A stretch of 64,000 bases of DNA from Bradyrhizobium sp. WSM471 (GCF_000244915.1 NZ_CM001442.1:5642001-5706000); one strand, 5' to 3'; shown: positions 45,588 through 55,184, counted from the first letter of the stretch. The notes: generated by a model from the letters alone, not told the origin. Numbers and translations are program-made.

Positions 45588-46516
45588 ACGCACAAAATAC
45601 CAAACCTGAAACCCGCAAATTGCCACTGCATCTACGCAGGCTGGAATCCGAATCGATCGAAATCATGCGCGATGTCTTGGCCGAGTTCAAAAAGCCAGTC
45701 ATGCTTTACTCGATTGGCAAAGACTCAAGCGTCATGTTGCACGTCGGGTTGAAAGCTTTCTATCCGGGGAAGCTGCCCTTCCCGTTGATGCATGTCGATA
45801 CGACCTGGAAGTTTCGCGAAATGATTGCTTTTCGCGATGAGACCGTGAGGCGTCTAGGCATCAATCTCATTGTACATACTAATAAGGAAGGGGTCGACCG
45901 GGGCATCAATCCGATTGGCTCCGGCTCTGCCCTGCACACTCAAGTGATGAAAACCGACGCGCTCAAGCAGGCGCTCGATCTCCATGGGTTTGATGCGGCA
46001 TTCGGCGGCGCACGCCGGGACGAGGAGAAGAGTCGGGCTAAGGAACGCATCTTTTCATTCCGTTCCCACGGACATGTCTGGGATCCTCGCAATCAGAGGC
46101 CTGAGCTCTGGAATCTTTTCAACACGCGAATCCGCCCCGGCGAATCGATGCGTGTATTCCCCATGTCGAACTGGACCGAGCTCGACATCTGGGAGTACAT
46201 CATGCTGGAAAGAATTCCGGTTGTTCCGCTCTATTTCGCCAAAAAGCGGCCGGTTGTTCAACGGAATGGTGCAATGATAATGGTCGACGACGAGCGGCTT
46301 CCGTTGTTACCGAATGAAAGACCGGAGCTTCGGATGATCCGTTTCCGTACGCTCGGCTGCTATCCGTTGAGCGGTGCCATCGAGTCCAACGCTTCCAACA
46401 TTGAGGACATCGTTGCCGAGATGCAGGTCGCAAAAGTCTCGGAGCGCCAAGGGCGCCTGATAGATACCGACGAGGCGGCCTCGATGGAGAAGAAGAAGAG
46501 AGAAGGCTACTTCTGA
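45584..46516 (+). CDS. cysD: Sulfate adenylyltransferase subunit 2
   Basis: 310 residues from ATG 45584, which overlaps the cysQ stop (an ATG at 45575 is possible). The PP-loop is [15 protein letters not shown] at ~35-50; further landmarks are [31 protein letters not shown] and the C-terminus KKKREGYF, all diagnostic of CysD/NodP. It makes adenosine-5'-phosphosulfate together with the GTPase subunit encoded next. Its TGA overlaps the cysNC start as TGATG. Confidence 0.95.
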   Translation: MNAQNTKPETRKLPLHLRRLESESIEIMRDVLAEFKKPVMLYSIGKDSSVMLHVGLKAFYPGKLPFPLMHVDTTWKFREMIAFRDETVRRLGINLIVHTNKEGVDRGINPIGSGSALHTQVMKTDALKQALDLHGFDAAFGGARRDEEKSRAKERIFSFRSHGHVWDPRNQRPELWNLFNTRIRPGESMRVFPMSNWTELDIWEYIMLERIPVVPLYFAKKRPVVQRNGAMIMVDDERLPLLPNERPELRMIRFRTLGCYPLSGAIESNASNIEDIVAEMQVAKVSERQGRLIDTDEAASMEKKKREGYF

Positions 46517-48399
46517 TGGATACATTGCGACGGACCGGCTCATCCGACAGCAAAGATCATCTCCGCTTCATTACCTGCGGCTCGGTTGACGACGGAAAGT
46601 CGACGCTAATCGGCCGGCTACTACACGACAGCAAGATGGTTTATGATGATCAATTGCAAGCACTCGCCCGCGACAGCACCCGGCACGGAACTACCGGCAA
46701 TGAGATTGACTTTGCCCTTCTAGTTGACGGCCTTGAGGCCGAGCGCGAACAAGGAATAACTATCGATGTAGCTTATCGCTTTGTCGCCACACCTCGCAGA
46801 GCCTTCATGGTGGCAGATACGCCCGGTCACGAACAATATACCCGCAACATGGCGACAGGTGCCTCCAACGCCCAGCTTGCCATAATCCTAATCGACGCAC
46901 GCAAAGGCGTGTTGGTGCAAACCAAGCGCCACTCATTCATTTGTTCCCTCTTGGGCATTCGGCATATCGTTCTAGCGGTGAACAAGATTGATCTTGTCGA
47001 CTACCGCAAGGAAGTGTTCGACCGCATCGTAGGCGATTATGCTGCCTTCGCGTCGACGCTTGGCTTCGCCTCGATTGCACCGATCCCGGTATGCGCCAGG
47101 TACGGCGACAACATCATCAGCCGATCGGGAAATACAGACTGGTATCAGGGTCCTTGTCTATTGGAGCACCTGGAGAGAGTCGATGTAGATTCCGACACTG
47201 CGAATCTGCCGTTCCGCTTTCCGGTGCAGTGGGTGAACCGGCCCAATCTCGATTTTCGTGGTTATGCGGGAACGGTCGCTTCTGGTAGCATCACCCTCGG
47301 CGACGAGATTGTCGTGGCGGCTTCGGGCCGCAACTCCCAAGTCAAGCAGATCGTGACCTACGACGGCGAACTTTTGCGGGCTGAAGCAGGCGATGCCGTA
47401 ACCATCACGCTTACTGACGAAATTGACGTCGGCCGTGGAGATATCTTGGCTACGCCGACGGAAAGCCCTTACGTCGCCGATCAGTTTGCGGCCCACGTCA
47501 TATGGATGGACGAGGAAGCCTTGGTGCCAGGTCGGACTTATGCCTTTAGGGTTGGCACCCAATCAATCCCTGCCGGAAGCTTCACTGGGATCAAATACAA
47601 GATCGACGTGAACACACGTGAGCATCTCGCGGCCACTACACTCGGGCTGAACGAGATTGGGTTCTGCAACGTTGCCACGGCGCGTCCCGTTAGTTTCGAC
47701 CCATATGAACTGAACCGACGCACCGGTTCGTTCATTGTGATCGATCGTTACACCAATCGAACAGTTGGCGCGGGCATGATCAGTTTCCCGCTGCGGCGCG
47801 CTACCAATATTGCCTGGCAGCCACTCGCAATCGGAAAGAAGGAGCGGTCGGAGTTGAAGCACCAGAAGCCCTGTATCATCTGGTTCACTGGGCTCTCCGG
47901 CGCAGGTAAGTCGACCATCGCCAACATTGTCGACCAGAAGCTATTCGCGATGTCATGTCACACTATGCTCCTGGATGGCGATAACATCCGCCACGGCCTT
48001 AACCGTGATCTCGGCTTCACCGAGGCGGATCGGGTTGAGAACATCCGAAGAGTGGGGGAAGTTGCGAAATTGATGGTCGAGAGCGGGCTGATCGTGATCT
48101 GCTCTTTCATTTCGCCCTACACGGCCGAGCGGGACATGATTAGAGAACTCGTCGACGAAGGCGAGTTCGTGGAGGTCTTCGTCGACACGCCAATGGAGGA
48201 GTGTGAACGGCGTGATCCAAAAGGCCTCTATTCTAAAGCTAAGGCCGGCAAGATCAAAAACTTCACCGGGGTGGACGCGCCATACCAGCCTCCGGCCGCC
48301 CCAGAGATTCGTTTGGAAACTGTTGGACAACAGCCAGACCAACTGGCCAACAAGGTCATCGAAATATTGATACAGCACGGCGCCGTCCGTCGCAACTGA
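46516..48399 (+). CDS. cysNC: Bifunctional sulfate adenylyltransferase GTPase subunit/APS kinase (CysNC, NodQ type)
   Basis: 627 residues. The N-part is an EF-Tu-like GTPase: P-loop GSVDDGKST at 22-30, the switch motif DTPGHEQYTRNM and NKID. The C-part from ~450 is APS kinase with P-loop GLSGAGKST at ~459-467, LDGDNIRHGL and FISPYTAERD. The enzyme drives APS formation with CysD and phosphorylates it to PAPS. The fused CysNC form is the same as NodQ, which supplies sulfate for Nod-factor sulfation. Here it sits in a polysaccharide locus with a sulfotransferase, so surface sulfation is the likely purpose. No nod gene is near. Confidence 0.95.
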   Translation: MDTLRRTGSSDSKDHLRFITCGSVDDGKSTLIGRLLHDSKMVYDDQLQALARDSTRHGTTGNEIDFALLVDGLEAEREQGITIDVAYRFVATPRRAFMVADTPGHEQYTRNMATGASNAQLAIILIDARKGVLVQTKRHSFICSLLGIRHIVLAVNKIDLVDYRKEVFDRIVGDYAAFASTLGFASIAPIPVCARYGDNIISRSGNTDWYQGPCLLEHLERVDVDSDTANLPFRFPVQWVNRPNLDFRGYAGTVASGSITLGDEIVVAASGRNSQVKQIVTYDGELLRAEAGDAVTITLTDEIDVGRGDILATPTESPYVADQFAAHVIWMDEEALVPGRTYAFRVGTQSIPAGSFTGIKYKIDVNTREHLAATTLGLNEIGFCNVATARPVSFDPYELNRRTGSFIVIDRYTNRTVGAGMISFPLRRATNIAWQPLAIGKKERSELKHQKPCIIWFTGLSGAGKSTIANIVDQKLFAMSCHTMLLDGDNIRHGLNRDLGFTEADRVENIRRVGEVAKLMVESGLIVICSFISPYTAERDMIRELVDEGEFVEVFVDTPMEECERRDPKGLYSKAKAGKIKNFTGVDAPYQPPAAPEIRLETVGQQPDQLANKVIEILIQHGAVRRN

Positions 48400-48477
48400 C
48401 CGAAAGAATGATCATTGTCCTGCAGCGGTGTCTGACATCGATCCTCATTGGAGACACTCAACGGGGTATTCGTTAAG

Positions 48478-49072
48478 GCTTGACGGTATCAGGTTTGATA
48501 GCCAGAACTTTTGAGACAGTTGGCGCATTCCGCGGGGTGATAGCATTGCATGCGCGATGAGACTCGGACCGCGTCGAAGGTCGCTCGGCGGCTTTGCGAA
48601 GCAGGTACTTGAGATTGGCAAGGATCTATATTCGGTTGTGGCCCAGCTCTCGTCGATGAAGGCCAGTCGCTGAGCTTCACCGCGACCTTGATGCTTTTCC
48701 TTCGGGCTTGCGTGGCGCAACCTCGGGAGGAGCGTGCCAGCCCGCCACGCCGTTTTGAAGCTAAGCTTCTCGGCGTGCACGAAGTCGCATACCAACTATG
48801 GGGACCTTCGAACCGCGTACGGCAAGCTCGCCAACGAGGTCATTTATGGTGAAATCGCTATCCTTGATCGCTACTAGGCAGTCGGCGAAACCTTCCGAAA
48901 CTGCCATCGGCTTGTGCCCGCCCTATTTAATCAGGCTCAACGTAGCCGTCTCGTCAACGCGCTACATCCAGCCTATTGCCGTGCTGCTCGCGTCCCCAAT
49001 TGATTGCGCGATATCCCGACCTGGAACGCGACGCGACAGGTTTGCCGTAGAGAATATTACTTGCCTATCCAT
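48478..49072 (-). pseudogene. Remnant of an IS630-family transposase
   Basis: Read on the minus strand with frame changes, the order of an IS630 transposase is visible. An N-terminal HTH (LSRRVPGRDIAQSIGDASST) is followed by an internal TAG, then GGHKPMAVSEG and FTINDLVGELAVRGSKV. Next come a VHAEKLSFK stretch, RLAFIDESWATTEY around the first catalytic Asp, and ILANLKYLLRKAAER and ECANCLKSSGYQT at the C-end. The middle of the DDE domain is missing. The inverted pair ATGCTGGC/GCCAGCAT at 49071-49078 and 49088-49095 flanks its start. It is dead and separates cysNC from the DegT gene. Confidence 0.72.
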
Positions 49073-49292
49073 GCTGGCCTCCTATCAGCCAGCATGTTGA
49101 TTTGAGTCAAGCTGAATTGGAAATCCCGAATCTATTCAACCTAATCTATCTCGCTTTAGAGATGCGAGCTGACTAACCAGGTCGGGGAGTTAACTTGGGT
49201 CCTCCTGCACTGCAACCAATCTGAATTTGTTAGCCGCTCCCATCGCGCTCCAATCTCCAAAGCAGCACCGGACAACCGTCGAAGCTATTCTT

Positions 49293-50405
49293 CTAGCGGT
49301 AAAATTGTCTAACTTGGTCGATGATATAGTTCACCTCTGCATCAGTTAGCATGTGGTTCATCGGCAAAAGAAGTGACCGCTCAAAGAAGCGATCAGTCCG
49401 CTTGAGCTCTTGGCTGAAGCCTAATCCGCGCATCTGGTGCATCCCAAGCCCACCCCACTGAACGATCGTACCTATTCCTGTAGCCCGCAAGTGCGAGCGT
49501 AATTCGTCGCGGCGGTCCGCCTCTAGCTCATAGTTTTGGAATACGTCAACTCGGTCGGAATCTGAGTCGGGCCCTGGTGGTCGGGATATTTCTTCAAGGT
49601 CGGCAAATGCATCGTGATAACGCTTTGCGATCTCTCGTCGGCGGTCCAAGGTTTCAGCGTAATAGCCGAGCTTGTAGTTCAAGATAGCCGCGTGGATATT
49701 GTCGAGCCGCGAATTGGTGCCCCAGACGGCAATGTCTGGCTCGATTACTTTATCTTCATTTGCACCATGGTTGCGCATTAGTTTCACGCGGCGCGCGATC
49801 TCGTCATCGTTTGTAACAAGGGCACCGCCGTCGCCGAAGCAGCCCAGGGTTTTCGACGGATAGAAACTATAGCACCCCCATTGACCGATCGTGCCGGTTG
49901 GCCGCCCCTTGTATTTCGCACCAAGCGCTTGCGCGGAATCCTCAATCACGATCAAGTTGTGCCGGTGAGCGATTGCCTGGATTTGATCCATATCACAAGT
50001 TCGACCGTTGACCTGAACGGGCATCAAAAAACGGGTCCGCTCAGTAATTGCCTTCTCCATCGCAGCCGGATCGACCATCCAATCCTCGCCGATCTCAACT
50101 AGGATCGGCACACCACCCGCGTGGTGGATCGATTGCGCCGCGGCAACGAAACCGTGCGATGGTAGAATGACCTCATCTCCGGGGCGAATCCCCGATGCGC
50201 GCAGTCCCAACAGAATGGCGTTCGTGGCATCAGACAGTGCAACAGCATGCTTGACCCCCAAGAAGGTGCGCAAGTTTTCCTCGAACTTGACGACATCCTT
50301 TTGAAGGATAAATCCTCCGCGCATGCACGTCTCATGCATGATTTCGCGAAATTTGTCGCTTCGTTCCGTGTAAAGGCGCGACCAATCAAAGAAGGGAACT
50401 TGCAT
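49293..50405 (-). CDS. DegT/DnrJ/EryC1/StrS-family sugar aminotransferase
   Basis: 370 residues. The PLP-binding Lys lies in CYSFYPSKTLGCFGDGGA; other landmarks are ALSDATNAILLGLRA, LPSHGFVAAAQSI, MPVQVNGRTCDM, VIEDSAQALGAKYKG and GTNSRLDNIHAAIL. The family transfers an amino group from glutamate to a keto sugar on a nucleotide. In this locus the 4-keto product of the CapD-like dehydratase is an obvious substrate. It lies 27 bases downstream of the E1 beta-like gene on the same strand, so the three genes are one unit. Confidence 0.92.
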   Translation of the reverse strand: MQVPFFDWSRLYTERSDKFREIMHETCMRGGFILQKDVVKFEENLRTFLGVKHAVALSDATNAILLGLRASGIRPGDEVILPSHGFVAAAQSIHHAGGVPILVEIGEDWMVDPAAMEKAITERTRFLMPVQVNGRTCDMDQIQAIAHRHNLIVIEDSAQALGAKYKGRPTGTIGQWGCYSFYPSKTLGCFGDGGALVTNDDEIARRVKLMRNHGANEDKVIEPDIAVWGTNSRLDNIHAAILNYKLGYYAETLDRRREIAKRYHDAFADLEEISRPPGPDSDSDRVDVFQNYELEADRRDELRSHLRATGIGTIVQWGGLGMHQMRGLGFSQELKRTDRFFERSLLLPMNHMLTDAEVNYIIDQVRQFYR

Positions 50406-50432
50406 TTGAAATAACCTAATACGGATGAGGTC

Positions 50433-51452
50433 TTACTGAGGAGCCACCTGCGACAACTTAGCCCCGGCAGCATCGATCACAAGGTCCCGAGCAGCCGAAA
50501 ATACACTTTCCGCAGTAGGATAGTATGTCGCTTCGAGAGGCTTGCTTGTCGGCGCTGGTGCGCTCGCGAGGCCGATGCGAAGCGGATTTGCACGCCAGGC
50601 TGAAACAGGGAGACGTTCGCAGACGGCTGCGATCACCTCAGCACCGAAGCCGCACGTTTGCCAGCCTCCGTCGGCGACAATGAGCCGGCCAGTCTTTCGC
50701 ACAGATCCCACGATGACCCGCGGATCAAAAGGATTGAGAATCCGGACGTCAATAATCTCGGCCGATACGCCATGCTCGTGCAGTAGATCAGCTGCTTCCT
50801 GCACAAGCTTGTATCCCCAACCGGCACCGACCATTGTCACGTCAGTTCCGCTGCGCCTAACTACAGGTCCCTGAAAATGTAACGGGTGATCGTAGACAGG
50901 TTGCATCTCGTCTTCGGAATCGTACAGCCAACGGTCATCGATGTACAAAACCGGGTCGTCACACAGCACCGACGAGATCAAGAGATCGCGGGCATCAATG
51001 GCCGTCGCGGGCATCACAACACGCAGTCCAGGAATATGCGCGAACCACGAATGAAGAGCCTGGGAGTGCTGCGCGCCCTGCTCACCTCCGCGATTTATGA
51101 TCGAACGGATGGTCAGCGCGGGGTGCGCTTGGCCTCCGAGCATATGCGACCATTTCGCCGCCTGATTAACAATCGCGTCGCAGGCGAGGATCATGAAATC
51201 CATTCGGGGGTGAATAACGATAGGCCGATAACCACAGAGTGCTGCACCGATTGCCGCTCCTGTCGTTGCTGCTTCAGAGACAGGCGTGTCAATGATACGC
51301 TCTTTGCCGAACTTTTTCTCAAGTTCGAGCATCGTATTGCCAACGTACCATGGGCTCCACACGCCCTGCCCGAGGACAAAGACTTCCTTATGGTTCTCCA
51401 GCAGATATTCAAACCCCGCCCGAATAGCGTCTCCATATTTCATCCGACTCAT
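50433..51452 (-). CDS. Thiamine-diphosphate enzyme, E1 beta/transketolase C-terminal type
   Basis: 339 residues. MKYGDAIRAGFEYLLENH, VFVLGQGVWSP, IIDTPVSEAATTGAAIGAAL and IHPRMDFMILACD are hallmarks of the beta subunit of 2-oxo acid dehydrogenase E1. The C-terminal domain has VTMVGAGWGYKLVQEAA and GRLIVADGG. Its start overlaps the stop of the E1 alpha-like gene by 4 bases. No E2 (lipoyl) or E3 gene is near, and the next gene is a sugar aminotransferase. A role in sugar chemistry rather than pyruvate oxidation is therefore inferred. Confidence 0.88.
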   Translation of the reverse strand: MSRMKYGDAIRAGFEYLLENHKEVFVLGQGVWSPWYVGNTMLELEKKFGKERIIDTPVSEAATTGAAIGAALCGYRPIVIHPRMDFMILACDAIVNQAAKWSHMLGGQAHPALTIRSIINRGGEQGAQHSQALHSWFAHIPGLRVVMPATAIDARDLLISSVLCDDPVLYIDDRWLYDSEDEMQPVYDHPLHFQGPVVRRSGTDVTMVGAGWGYKLVQEAADLLHEHGVSAEIIDVRILNPFDPRVIVGSVRKTGRLIVADGGWQTCGFGAEVIAAVCERLPVSAWRANPLRIGLASAPAPTSKPLEATYYPTAESVFSAARDLVIDAAGAKLSQVAPQ

Positions 51453-52507
51453 GGCTCGCTTTCCTGCGCACGGCGTGGGCTTTTGTATACCATTTCCAAG
51501 AGCGCTGAGGCTTTCGGATATTCGGCTGCACGCGCGGCCTCGACCGCTTTTTCTACCTGGTCATCGATAGCAGCTCGGATGTCCTGCAGCCGCACTTGCG
51601 CAACCCCTCTCGCGCTAACAAGAGACTGCTCCAGCCTGTGTATCGGATCACGCTTCTTCCAAGCATTCAGTTCCGCGAGACTTCGATGAACACCAACGTC
51701 TACATCCTCATTCGGACCGACGTGTCCGAGCCACCGGTACGTCACGGCTTCCAACAGGCCGGGTCCAGCGCCGCTGCGCATTGGCGCGATAAGGCTGTCC
51801 GCCGCCTGAGCCACACTGACAACATCGTTGCCGTCGACAACCTCCGAACGGATGCAGTGAGCTTCGGCAAACCGTGACATGGAGGTCGCCGGCTGACGCA
51901 AGTGAAGATCGAGGTGGCTAGAGAACAGATTGTTTTCAACGACAAATAGAACCGGCAATTTCATTGCCGCTGCCATATTGAGCGTCTCATGAACCACGCC
52001 CTCCTCGCACGCACCGTCACCAAAGTACGCGACCGCCACATCGCCCTGGCCCGAGAATTTAGCGGCAAGAGCCGCACCAGCAGCAATAGGGATGGTTCCA
52101 GCTACGATGGGAACAGAACCCATGAAGCCGAATTCGCCCCCATATAGGTGCATCGAACCGCCCATTCCCTTCGAGCACCCACTCGCCTTGCCGAGAATCT
52201 CGGCTATTAGTGGACCCACAGCCCCGCCGAGCGCTAGGTAATGTCCATGCGAGCGGTGATTGCCGAAACAACGATCGGTTTTGCGCAGGTGTCGGGCGAC
52301 GCCAACAGAGACCGCTTCCTGTCCGACCGCCAAATGACACGGGCACGCGGCCTCTCCGGAGCGAACTAGAGCCGCAATTGCGAGCTCGACCCTCCGAATT
52401 CGCAGCATTGTATCAAGATCCTGAAGTAGAGCCTCAGTATTCTCGTTACGAAGGTTGATCGGATCTCTAAATTGGCGAGGATCCGCCAGGTCACCCAAGT
52501 TCAGCAT
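51449..52507 (-). CDS. Thiamine-diphosphate enzyme, E1 alpha (pyruvate/acetoin dehydrogenase-like)
   Basis: 352 residues from ATG 52507; TTG 52558 would add 17 residues. The TPP-binding motif GDG...NN is complete: VAVAYFGDGACEEGVVHETL and LPVLFVVENN. HLAVGQEAVSVGV and NHRSHGHYLALGG give the substrate-channel His residues. Pyrophosphate and Mg contacts are thus preserved and catalysis is plausible. It forms an alpha/beta pair with the next gene. E1-like pairs without E2/E3 are known in some sugar pathways (for example avilamycin AviB1/AviB2), as recalled from the literature. Confidence 0.88.
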   Translation of the reverse strand: MLNLGDLADPRQFRDPINLRNENTEALLQDLDTMLRIRRVELAIAALVRSGEAACPCHLAVGQEAVSVGVARHLRKTDRCFGNHRSHGHYLALGGAVGPLIAEILGKASGCSKGMGGSMHLYGGEFGFMGSVPIVAGTIPIAAGAALAAKFSGQGDVAVAYFGDGACEEGVVHETLNMAAAMKLPVLFVVENNLFSSHLDLHLRQPATSMSRFAEAHCIRSEVVDGNDVVSVAQAADSLIAPMRSGAGPGLLEAVTYRWLGHVGPNEDVDVGVHRSLAELNAWKKRDPIHRLEQSLVSARGVAQVRLQDIRAAIDDQVEKAVEAARAAEYPKASALLEMVYKSPRRAQESEP

Positions 52508-52674
52508 TTTGTGCCCCGCGGCTAGCTTCAAGACGGCTGCCAAGCTCGACCCCTGCAAGGAACTATCCAGGCTGCAGAAGCGCGCGGGACCATAGAAAAA
52601 TACGATATGTCGCGCAACCCTTTACGTCGGTACCAAGGGGTAAGCGCAGTGCAGAGGCCTATTGATTTCAAATC

Positions 52675-53421
52675 TCAGCGACGCCTCGGCTGCCGCGAGG
52701 TCACGACGTTCGACATTCCAGGGGGTGGGGCCGCATCAAGAGGCCGTCGTCGGTGGGCTACCTCGATCAATACCGGATCAGCTCGGAACTTTCGAAGGAT
52801 ACCGTTGACCCCAGCAAGTGCATGTCTCCGCGACATGATCCCAATAGCGGTGTTGAAAAGAATTTTACAATAGAGCTCTAGCCCGCAATGATCAATATAC
52901 AACAGCCCGAGACGGCTCTTCCATGGTCGTATGAGTTGATTGTAAGCAAGGTCAGGGTCGGCCGAGCCTGAGAGAACATCACCTTCGTCAGAAAACACAA
53001 TTGAGGCCAAGTCCGTGATGCCGGGAGCTAGAGTCAGCAAGCGGCGCTCCTCCGGCGAGTAAAGATCAGTTTCTCTCTTCACATTAGGTCGTGGTCCTAC
53101 CAAGCTCATCTCGCCCTTCAGGACGTTCCAGAGCTGCGGCAGCTCATCGAGCTTTAGGCGTCGTAGAAGGCGGCCCACGGGCGTGATACGTTCGTCGTCG
53201 CGGCTTGTCGAATCAACTCCCGTGCGATCCGCTCCTACTTCCATTGAGCGCAGCTTGATCATCCGGAACAGCCTTCCATCCTGCCCGACTCGGTCGGAAA
53301 CGTAAAAAGGCGAGTGCCTGTCTCGGCACCAGATCAGGAACATGCTGGCAACTAGCAATGGGCCGGCGAGCAGCAGGGCGGTCCCCGCAATCAAGATGTC
53401 TAACAAGCGGAGGATCTTCAT
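52675..53421 (-). CDS. Initiating sugar transferase (bacterial sugar transferase, WcaJ/WbaP-like short form)
   Basis: 248 residues from ATG 53421, with GGAGA 5-6 bases ahead. A single N-terminal membrane segment ([19 protein letters not shown]) is followed by [32 protein letters not shown] and MSLVGPRPN. These are the catalytic and membrane re-entry hallmarks of the polyprenyl-phosphate phosphosugar transferases. It attaches the first sugar-1-phosphate to undecaprenyl phosphate and so starts the repeat unit. The C-terminal ~45 residues are basic and Pro-rich, longer than in minimal members. Confidence 0.92.
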   Translation of the reverse strand: MKILRLLDILIAGTALLLAGPLLVASMFLIWCRDRHSPFYVSDRVGQDGRLFRMIKLRSMEVGADRTGVDSTSRDDERITPVGRLLRRLKLDELPQLWNVLKGEMSLVGPRPNVKRETDLYSPEERRLLTLAPGITDLASIVFSDEGDVLSGSADPDLAYNQLIRPWKSRLGLLYIDHCGLELYCKILFNTAIGIMSRRHALAGVNGILRKFRADPVLIEVAHRRRPLDAAPPPGMSNVVTSRQPRRR

Positions 53422-53759
53422 TTGTTCTCCAGCCAAGCACGTTCGAGCTGCAGCACTTCCAAAGTTCCCCGCTCCTACCCGGGTTGCAATTCCTACTTTT
53501 CGAGCGAGCTGTCAACGCGGGACATAAGGCTGCAGCGCATCTCGCGAATCTCTGGTCACAGATTAGAACCCCACCATCGCAACAATCGAGGAGCTGACCT
53601 TGTCAATTCCGGCGCTACTTCAAATGTTACCATGCTCGCCGTAGCCCCGACCAAAACCAAACAGCGGGAAGTGCAGAAGCCTTCTTCAGCGCATTTCGCC
53701 GGAGAAATCGACGGAGTTGCGCCGTCTCGATTCACAATCGATTACAACTCTACAAAGCA
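53422..53759. other. Gap at the right edge of the polysaccharide locus
   Basis: About 340 bases without a supported gene. It carries upstream control DNA for the sugar transferase. GC content rises again to its right, where conserved genes resume. Confidence 0.45.
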
Positions 53760-55184
53760 CTAGACCAACTGGTCACTTGCGACCGGCAGCGTTGGCTCGA
53801 GAAACGCGTCTTCGTCGAATTTGTACTCTCTGTGTACATCGGACACAGAGTGACCCCATAGGCCATGAAACTTCGCCAGCATTTCTTCGGCCGGCGTCAC
53901 TCCAGTGCGCACAATTCGCTCGAGGGGCGCGAGATAAACGGCTTCATCACTTCCCTTCGCATCGTACTTTTTCCTACGTTTCAATCCAGCTCGAGCAATA
54001 TCAAGACAAGCTCTTGCAAGTTCGCGAACTGAGCTGTCACGAACGTGCGCGCGGAGGCCGAAGCGCGGCACGTCGTCACGCAGCGACTGACGCTCGGGCG
54101 CAGTCCAGTGCTTCACAAGGTCCCAGGCGGCATCGAGCGACACATCGTCGTAGAGCAGCCCGGCCCAGAACGCCGATAGCGCCGGCAGTCGGCCCCACGG
54201 GCCACCATCGGAGCCGCGCATCTCGAGATAGCGCTTGAGCCGCACCTCCGGGAAAATCGTCGAAAGATGGTTGGCCCAATCCGACAGCGTCGGACGTTCC
54301 CCGGGCAAATTGTTGTTGCGGCCATCGAAGAAGGCGCGGAACGAGGAGCCCGAGACGTCGATGTAGTCCTCGTCGCGCTTGACGAAATACATGGGCACGT
54401 CGAGCGCGTAGTCGACATAGCGCTCGAAGCCCATGCCGTCCTCGAATGCCCACGGCATCATGCCGGCACGCGCGTTGTCGGTGTCGCGCCAGATCTCGGA
54501 CCGGAAGGAGAGGAAGCCGTTCGGCTTGCCCTCGGTAAACGGCGAATTGGCGAACAAGGCGGTTGCGACCGGCTGGAGCGCGAGCGAAACACGCAGCTTC
54601 TTCACCATGTCGGCTTCGGAGGAGAAGTCGAGATTGGTCTGTACCGTGCAGGTCCGGTACATCATGTCGAGGCCGTACTGGCCGACCTTCGGCATGTAGT
54701 TGGTCATGATCTTGTAGCGGCCCTTGGGCATCACGGGGATGTCGGCGCGCGACCAGGACGGCGTCATGCCGAGCCCGAGGAAGCCGATGCCGAGCGGCGT
54801 TGCGATCTCGCGCACCTGCGCCAGATGCGCCATCAGCTCGCTCTGGGTCTGGTGCACGTTCTCGACGGGGGCGCCTGAAAGCTCGAACTGCCCGCCGGGC
54901 TCGAGCGAGATCGCACCGCCGCCGGTGACGTCATAGAGGCCGATGATGTTGCCCTTCTCCATGATCGGCTCCCAGCCGAGCAGGAGCTTCATGCCTTCGA
55001 GCAGCGCGCCGATACCGCGCGGTCCCTCGTAGGGCACCGGGCGATGACCTTCGAGCGTGAACGGCGTCTTCTCGTGCTCCGTGCCCATTCGCCACTCGGA
55101 CGGTGGCTTGCAGCCTGCCTCGAACCACGCGACGAGCTCGTCGCGCGATCGCAGCGGCGTCATATCGAGTTGGTCTCTCGCCAT
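53760..55184 (-). CDS. gshA: Glutamate-cysteine ligase
   Basis: 474 residues from ATG 55184, with GAGAG just ahead; the longer frame to 55280 adds a non-homologous N-end. The GCS2/plant-type signatures are WRMGTEHEK at the start, SLEPGGQFELSG, YMPKVGQYGLDMMYRT, TVQTNLDF, FLSFRSEIWRDTD and LEMRGSDGGPWGRL. It joins glutamate and cysteine, the first step of glutathione synthesis, in the cytoplasm. This form is the normal one in alphaproteobacteria. It begins the conserved block right of the island. The last residues (LEPTLPVASDQLV) are of ordinary length. Confidence 0.95.
   Translation of the reverse strand: MARDQLDMTPLRSRDELVAWFEAGCKPPSEWRMGTEHEKTPFTLEGHRPVPYEGPRGIGALLEGMKLLLGWEPIMEKGNIIGLYDVTGGGAISLEPGGQFELSGAPVENVHQTQSELMAHLAQVREIATPLGIGFLGLGMTPSWSRADIPVMPKGRYKIMTNYMPKVGQYGLDMMYRTCTVQTNLDFSSEADMVKKLRVSLALQPVATALFANSPFTEGKPNGFLSFRSEIWRDTDNARAGMMPWAFEDGMGFERYVDYALDVPMYFVKRDEDYIDVSGSSFRAFFDGRNNNLPGERPTLSDWANHLSTIFPEVRLKRYLEMRGSDGGPWGRLPALSAFWAGLLYDDVSLDAAWDLVKHWTAPERQSLRDDVPRFGLRAHVRDSSVRELARACLDIARAGLKRRKKYDAKGSDEAVYLAPLERIVRTGVTPAEEMLAKFHGLWGHSVSDVHREYKFDEDAFLEPTLPVASDQLV

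Noticed and set aside
44793..48399. cysD/cysNC as nodPQ of a nodulation cluster
   Set aside because: No nod, nif or nod-box-like sequence is near; the neighbours are surface-polysaccharide genes.
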